Positions 59,522-64,000 of a stretch of DNA of 64,000 bases are shown here, one piece after another. How positions within the stretch are numbered: the stretch's first letter is position 1; each line of letters opens with the position of its first letter. A program made the translations under genes and the position numbers. The DNA is from Ohtaekwangia sp. (lineage in GTDB: Bacteria; Bacteroidota; Bacteroidia; Cytophagales; Cyclobacteriaceae): assembly GCA_021155195.1 (NCBI GenBank), contig JAJNPV010000049.1:124001-188000 (forward strand), read 5' to 3'. The notes below the pieces were generated by a model. It was not told the origin of the DNA and did not search any database. It saw only the letters and a list, made by a program, of their open reading frames with translations.

Positions 59522-60955
59522 CTACTTTTTGTCCTTGCCCTCCCCTTTCTCAGGTTCTGGAGAAACTTCAACAGTTTTAACTTTTGCCTCCTCAGCCATC
59601 TTTTTCAATTCAGCCTCGGTCTTACCCCTTAAGTAGTCTGGCAATTCCATACCTGCCATATTGAAAATCTCTTGTAGTGGTGGTACGGATTTATAAAGTC
59701 CGGAAATAAAATTAGACGTAGAGTTTTTACCATCGGCTGAATTTCCTGAGCCGCTGTCCCACACGGTGATCTTATCAATCTTAATATTTTTGATCGCTTC
59801 TGTTTGTAAACGAACCAATTCAGGAAGTTTATCTACAATCAATAACAGGACAGCATCGCGCGAATTATTGCCAGCCGCTTTCACAATTTGCTCAAGACCC
59901 TGGGCTTGTTTCGTTAACACTTCAAATAACCCTTGTGCTTCCGCTTGTCTCTTAAACAAGATCGCATCGGCATCACCTCTTGCTTTGCGTCTCACTACTT
60001 CGGCTTCCGCTTCTGCGGTGATCTCTACCTTCTCTTTATTAATTTGAGCTGGAATTACAATATTGGCATTCTGTGTTGCTCTATCTCTTTCGGCACGGGC
60101 ACTCTCTGCCTCTTGTTCGGCAGCGTAAGCTTCTTCCAATGATTTAGCCAATTGAACTTTCTCAGAAGCCGTTGCGAGTTTTAAGGCTTCCGCTTCGCGT
60201 TGTCTTCTGGCGGCATCCGAATTGGCTACTTTAATCTTTGCTAAGTTCTCTCCTTCCACAGCCATCGCCTGGGCATCGGCCACTTTCACACGCTGATCCT
60301 GGTGTGCATGGGCTTCTCCAATCGATCCATCACGATTTTTCTCGGCCACCATTTTCTTGGCATCGTTAATCGCCTTTGCAGCTGCTTCTTTACCCAATGC
60401 TTCTATGTACCCGGATTCATCTTTGATATCCGTAACGTTTACGTTGATCAGTTTTAAACCAATCTTCTTCAATTCAGCCTCTACGTTCGAAGCCACATTG
60501 GCCAAAAACTTATCGCGGTTGCTGTTAATCTCTTCAATGTCCATCATGGCCACCACCAACCTCAACTGACCAAAAATGATATCCTTTGCCAAATCATGAA
60601 CACTGTCCTTACTCAATCCTAAAAGTCTCTCCGCTGCATTTTCCATTACACCCGTCTCTGTTGAGATACCTACCGTAAACCTCGATGGAACATCTACACG
60701 AATATTCTGACGGCTCAAGGCACTGGTCAGGTTAACTTCAATGGAATTGGGGGTAAGATCTAAAAACGCATAGTCCTGAAACACGGGCCAGATGAACGCA
60801 GCACCTCCATGAATACATCGGGCTGAACCGCCACCTACTTTACCGTACACCACCAACACGCGATCGGAAGGACACCGTTTGTAGCGCCTGAGAATAGTTG
60901 TGATTAGGACAAAAACAAAGAGGCCTACAATGGCAAGAATGGGTAAAGTAAACAT
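59522..60955 (-). CDS. Flotillin-family membrane scaffold protein
   Basis: A 477-residue protein with one N-terminal transmembrane helix (about 3-23) and an SPFH/band-7 domain (about 30-195, with G-G-G-S-A-R-C-I-H-G-G-A-A-F and V-D-V-P-S-R-F-T-V-G-I). A long Glu/Ala-rich coiled coil (about 200-375: A-E-A-L-K-L-A-T-A, E-I-T-A-E-A-E-A-E-V) follows, then a charged tail. Flotillins (YqiK/FloT type) organise membrane microdomains. It follows an NfeD-like gene by 6 bases, the usual two-gene flotillin operon. Confidence 0.92.
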   Translation of the reverse strand: MFTLPILAIVGLFVFVLITTILRRYKRCPSDRVLVVYGKVGGGSARCIHGGAAFIWPVFQDYAFLDLTPNSIEVNLTSALSRQNIRVDVPSRFTVGISTETGVMENAAERLLGLSKDSVHDLAKDIIFGQLRLVVAMMDIEEINSNRDKFLANVASNVEAELKKIGLKLINVNVTDIKDESGYIEALGKEAAAKAINDAKKMVAEKNRDGSIGEAHAHQDQRVKVADAQAMAVEGENLAKIKVANSDAARRQREAEALKLATASEKVQLAKSLEEAYAAEQEAESARAERDRATQNANIVIPAQINKEKVEITAEAEAEVVRRKARGDADAILFKRQAEAQGLFEVLTKQAQGLEQIVKAAGNNSRDAVLLLIVDKLPELVRLQTEAIKNIKIDKITVWDSGSGNSADGKNSTSNFISGLYKSVPPLQEIFNMAGMELPDYLRGKTEAELKKMAEEAKVKTVEVSPEPEKGEGKDKK

Positions 60956-60961
60956 GAGTGG

Positions 60962-61537
60962 TTAGTTAGTGGTTACGAGAAGGACATTATCATTAAGGAT
61001 ATCGACTACTTTTATAAACTTGCCAGTGGGCAATGATTCCTGATCATCGGTCATCGCATCCAATGTGCGCAACGAACCGGTAACTTTCACTTGAATTTTT
61101 CCAAGGCCACCTCGTTTAGGCGGAATGGTTAAATAAACTTCACCTGATTGTCCCATTGCACTGCTGATTTTCATGGTGCCATCTGCCCCACTTTTCATCA
61201 TCAGGTAAAATAGACCAGCCATTAAGCCCATCATCAACAGTCCGGCAACGGTAGAAATTAATAATGTAATTCCATTTGATAATCCGGCATCGATACAGGC
61301 AATGCCCGTCCATGAAAAGATGGTGAAGAAACCAACGAGATTTTTGACAGTAAGGAACTGAAAGGAAATGCCATGATCGGCTTCAATTTCCGAATCAGGA
61401 AGATCATCAGGCGCCTCGCCTCCAAAAAAAGAAAGGATGAGTTGTAAAACAAAAAAGAGGGTAAATGGAACCGCCAGGCTCCAATAGATTTTGAGCACAC
61501 CGCTCAACCCTTCCCACCAAACGCCAAAATTTTCCAT
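60962..61537 (-). CDS. NfeD/YqiJ-like OB-fold membrane protein
   Basis: A 191-residue protein. Helices near 20-40, 68-88 and 92-115 span the membrane, and a C-terminal OB-fold-like domain (about 120-191) has G-Q-S-G-E-V-Y-L-T-I-P and G-K-I-Q-V-K-V-T-G-S. This is the short NfeD/YqiJ type without a protease domain that accompanies flotillins. The ATG at 61537 is chosen over an in-frame TTG six bases upstream. It is the first gene of the pair. Confidence 0.85.
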   Translation of the reverse strand: MENFGVWWEGLSGVLKIYWSLAVPFTLFFVLQLILSFFGGEAPDDLPDSEIEADHGISFQFLTVKNLVGFFTIFSWTGIACIDAGLSNGITLLISTVAGLLMMGLMAGLFYLMMKSGADGTMKISSAMGQSGEVYLTIPPKRGGLGKIQVKVTGSLRTLDAMTDDQESLPTGKFIKVVDILNDNVLLVTTN

Positions 61538-61594
61538 AGACAATTTCAGGATAAGTTAATTCGGATTTTTATGAATTACAATACTGAAAAGTAA

Positions 61595-61802
61595 CCACCT
61601 CACCCCGTCCCCTCCAGAGGAGAGGGTGACGCTCGATTAGTCATTCTTGCACTTCAAGTTCATGTTCTGCTTTTTAAATAACATTTTATAGAGCCGGCAA
61701 AGAAGAGGATGACTTTTCAAACTTTGAAACTTGCGCAGCCAGCAGACTTGAATAAATTTCAACTAGGCATAACCCTCTCCTCTGATGGGCAGGGTGAGGT
61801 TT
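61595..61802. repeat. REP/BIME-like pair of inverted palindromic repeats
   Basis: In the 340-base gap between dnaN and the NfeD-like gene, two about 30-base units face each other. The left one (61597-61627) and the right one (61772-61800, inverted) share A-CCTCACCC and CAGAGGAGAGGGT with a variable middle. Each unit can fold on itself (CACCC...GGGTG and ACCCT...AGGGT), as REP elements do. The 145 bases between them show no gene. Copies elsewhere in the genome would confirm it. Confidence 0.6.
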
Positions 61803-61831
61803 TTCGCAATACCAGTCGGGATCAAAAAGAA

Positions 61832-61852
61832 AGCCCCGCTTTTAGTGGGGCT
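61832..61852 (-). terminator. Terminator of dnaN
   Basis: AGCCCC (61832-61837) pairs with GGGGCT (61847-61852). The A run at 61824-61831 becomes the U tract on the minus strand, 25 bases past the dnaN stop. Confidence 0.75.
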
Positions 61853-61877
61853 CTCAATGGTTTAGGTTAGGAAAAAA

Positions 61878-63002
61878 CTATACGTATTGGTTCAGCATTA
61901 CCGGCATTACCAACATTAAAATATCTTCTCCCTTATCTTTCTCAGAAGGGAAAATAACACCAGCCTTATTAGGGGCCGACATATTCAATTTGATTTGATC
62001 TGTATCTAAGTTGCTTAACATTTCGATCAAAAACTTAGCATTAAATCCGATCTCAATATCTTCACCGTCATGCTCGCATGAAAGGCGTTCGTTCGCTTCA
62101 TTTGAGAAATCAAGATCTTCCGCAGAAACCTGCAACTCGCTACCCGTAATTTTTAAGCGTACCTGATGCGTTGTTTTGTTTGCATAGATAGAAATCCGCT
62201 TTAGCGAACCCAACAAATCCGTGCGGCTAATTGTCATCTTAATGGTGTTCTGAGCCGGAATTACATTTTCGTAATCAGGGAAACGCTCATCAATCAAACG
62301 ACAGATCATACGAATGTGTCCAAACTTGAAGAATGCATTCGACATGTTGAAGTCAATGCTCACATCGGTATTTTCAGTAGGCAAGGTTGCCTTCAATAAG
62401 TTCAATGCTTTGCGTGGAATGATAATTGAGTTTCCGTTTTCAGACTTGATGTCTGTTCTGCGGTAACGTACCAAACGATGACCATCGGTTGCTACGAAGG
62501 TTGTATTCTTCTCGCCCAAATTAACATACACACCCGTCATGGCTGGGCGCAACTCATCATTGCTTGTCGCGAAAATGGTATTGTTTACAGCCCGTGCTAA
62601 TACTTCAGAAGAAATTGACGCTGAAAAGTCATTTGAAACAGCTGGTACTTTCGGGAAGTCCGTAGCGTTTTCACCTGCTAACTTATAACGACCGTTATCT
62701 GAACTGATCTCAATGCTATAGGTTGATTCGTCAATTGAAAAAGTAACAGGTTGATCGGGTAAGTTCTTTAATGTATCCAACAAGATTCGTGCTGGCACAG
62801 CAATATTTCCTTTCTCTTTGGACTCAACGGTGATCTCTGTGATCATAGAAGTCTGAAGGTCGGAAGCGGTAACAGTTAAATTACTCTTATCGATTTCAAA
62901 AAGAAAATTCTCTAAAATAGGAACAACCGGGTTGGTGGTAATTACCCCGTTGATATTAGAAAGCTGCTTAAGCAGGTAGCTTGAATTAACAATGAACTTC
63001 AT
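61878..63002 (-). CDS. dnaN: DNA polymerase III sliding clamp (beta subunit)
   Basis: A 374-residue ring-forming clamp that tethers the replicative polymerase. Three similar domains are visible. The first begins M-K-F-I-V-N-S-S-Y-L-L-K-Q-L. Conserved stretches include N-P-V-V-P-I-L-E-N-F-L near 25, A-T-D-G-H-R-L near 172 and R-F-P-D-Y-E near 240. The C-terminus has I-L-M-L-V-M-P-V, matching the usual V-x-M-P-x peptide-binding end. dnaN is not near dnaA here, as is common in Bacteroidota. Confidence 0.97.
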   Translation of the reverse strand: MKFIVNSSYLLKQLSNINGVITTNPVVPILENFLFEIDKSNLTVTASDLQTSMITEITVESKEKGNIAVPARILLDTLKNLPDQPVTFSIDESTYSIEISSDNGRYKLAGENATDFPKVPAVSNDFSASISSEVLARAVNNTIFATSNDELRPAMTGVYVNLGEKNTTFVATDGHRLVRYRRTDIKSENGNSIIIPRKALNLLKATLPTENTDVSIDFNMSNAFFKFGHIRMICRLIDERFPDYENVIPAQNTIKMTISRTDLLGSLKRISIYANKTTHQVRLKITGSELQVSAEDLDFSNEANERLSCEHDGEDIEIGFNAKFLIEMLSNLDTDQIKLNMSAPNKAGVIFPSEKDKGEDILMLVMPVMLNQYV

Positions 63003-63085
63003 CTCAAATCAGTGGTTTGTGTTTATTATAGGGCGGTAAAGTTAGAAAGAAAAACCAATCTGAAAAATGAGTCAGTTTGGTCGAA

Positions 63086-64000
63086 TTAATACTCAAAATA
63101 GCTCCTTTTCCGAGTGATTTGAGCTATTTGTTTCGGGCTAAAATAAGCCGACAAATTATCATTGAGTCGCCCAAGAATAACCAGCTCACCCTTTAAAGGC
63201 GGGAAAACCTCCAGTTGATAGGTTCTGCTGGCAATGTCCATTATAGTAATGGAATAGACAGGCGTGGTTTTGAGCAGGCTGTCATACCTCGCTGAAGAGT
63301 TCGTATTGAACTGATCGGCCTGAAGGTTAAATACCGACTCCAAAAAATTACTCAGCTTGGTCGTATCCGCTACCTCCACCTCTTCAATGCCATAAAGTTT
63401 GTTGGAAAACGAAATGGTAAAATCCTCATTTGATTGTTGGGAGAAATGAACTTTCAAACTTTTGAAATTCTGCCAGTTGAAATTAAAGATGCGTTTATCG
63501 CGCCACTCGGCTTCCGACAATTCAAAAAGGGAAGCAACAAAAACCCGGTAACCGGGAATGGTAACAAGGTAGGAGGTTTTATCACCAGCAAGTTGGAAGT
63601 AAGTTTCCGAGCGTTGATCATTACCACTCACCCAAAAATCTTTTACTAGTTGTTCGCCTTCAAAAAGAGTTACGTGAATACCTTGCTCCTGTAATTTTGA
63701 AGCTATAGAGTCTTGAAGCGTTTCGGCAACAGGTCGTTTGGGTTCGGCTTGCAACAGGGTTGCAAAGAACACTGTGATCAATTGATTGTCAGCTTCAAAG
63801 GAATTATTAACTATCCACTTGGTTCCGTCATAGCGAATTTCAACTTCCTGGTTTTTACCGGGCGTTGATAGAACAATCTTACTGACCTGCGTTTGATCTT
63901 CAACTTTAAAAAGATTTTTATCAACATCCGCGCGTTCGCTCCTTCCTCCAAAAAAAATAAGGAGAATACACAGCCCGCTTATCGCGAACAGGGAAATCAG
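63086..64000 (-). CDS. DUF4340-like membrane-anchored protein (5' truncated by window edge)
   Basis: The frame runs open to the window edge, so the start is outside; 304 residues are visible. A transmembrane helix (L-I-S-L-F-A-I-S-G-L-C-I-L-L-I-F-F) is followed by repeated beta-rich units, for example V-S-K-I-V-L-S-T and W-I-V-N-N-S, and later Y-L-V-T-I-P-G-Y-R-V-F and F-K-S-L-K-V-H-F, fitting DUF4340. Such proteins are often next to GldF/GldG-type ABC-2 transporter genes in Bacteroidota, and gldG-dnaN adjacency is known, so gliding-related genes may lie just beyond. The internal TTG at 63781 is not a real start, because the upstream frame is continuous and meaningful. Confidence 0.75.
   Translation of the reverse strand: MISLFAISGLCILLIFFGGRSERADVDKNLFKVEDQTQVSKIVLSTPGKNQEVEIRYDGTKWIVNNSFEADNQLITVFFATLLQAEPKRPVAETLQDSIASKLQEQGIHVTLFEGEQLVKDFWVSGNDQRSETYFQLAGDKTSYLVTIPGYRVFVASLFELSEAEWRDKRIFNFNWQNFKSLKVHFSQQSNEDFTISFSNKLYGIEEVEVADTTKLSNFLESVFNLQADQFNTNSSARYDSLLKTTPVYSITIMDIASRTYQLEVFPPLKGELVILGRLNDNLSAYFSPKQIAQITRKRSYFEY

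Noticed and set aside
61595..61802. Insertion sequence remnant
   Set aside because: No transposase fragment lies between the inverted units and no target-site duplication is clear; a REP/BIME-like pair fits better.

Overview
The window is a low-GC chromosomal segment of a Bacteroidota bacterium, most likely of the order Cytophagales. Pointers to this are a large secreted protein ending in a gliding-motility/type IX secretion (T9SS type B) C-terminal domain, a MgtE/RsmA/PdxA/FabH-Efp-AccB-AccC housekeeping layout, several promoter-like sites matching the Bacteroidota -7 element TAnnTTTG with an upstream TTG, few Shine-Dalgarno-like sites, and paired AddAB-type nucleases. No rRNA, prophage, insertion sequence or CRISPR array is visible.

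Layout. 1-5.3 kb: end of a TonB-like protein, a secreted GH51 arabinofuranosidase, PEP carboxylase and a DUF4136 lipoprotein. 5.4-7.8 kb: tRNA-Gln, prs, rplY (L25/Ctc) and pth. 7.9-10.1 kb: a three-gene sulfur-relay cluster (SQR-like flavoprotein, TusE/DsrC-like, DsrE-like) with a conspicuous palindromic control region. 10.3-15.7 kb: DUF1080 protein, metG and a TPR sensor histidine kinase. 15.8-16.3 kb: three very short secreted peptide genes divergent from the kinase, two of them near-identical tandem copies. 16.6-23.2 kb: sppA, folK, fabD, a DCC protein and the T9SS-sorted giant. 23.4-32.1 kb: acyltransferase-gpsA lipid pair, HIT, greA, pentapeptide membrane protein, mgtE, rsmA, pdxA and a TerB-like protein. 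32.2-36.7 kb: DUF177-rpmF-fabH-efp-accB-accC, a ribosome/fatty-acid synthesis block. 36.8-40 kb: a MazEF-type toxin-antitoxin pair, a YkgJ-type cysteine protein, a Crp/Fnr regulator with yceI, and a Pr6Pr membrane protein. 40-56.5 kb: addB-addA, patatin-like lipase, D-aminoacylase-like amidohydrolase, TrkH-TrkA potassium uptake with a SMUG2-like glycosylase, YitT, and an SF1 helicase. 56.5-64 kb: a stand-alone MmeI-like restriction-modification enzyme, a flotillin/NfeD-like pair, a REP/BIME-like repeat, dnaN and the truncated start of a DUF4340-like protein.

Most of the window is conserved housekeeping. The best candidate for something undescribed is the 15.7-16.3 kb locus. There a sensor kinase with a predicted extracytoplasmic TPR region is divergently arranged with three tiny exported peptides (42, 42 and 51 residues) whose C-termini share a GG-x-x-[I/L]-K-E ending, and two matching palindromes flank the intergenic region. 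A peptide-signalling role is inference only. Secondary points of interest are the sulfur-relay cluster with its operators, the paired operator-like repeats between the Crp/Fnr regulator and yceI, the lone MmeI-like enzyme, and the inverted REP-like pair upstream of the flotillin operon.
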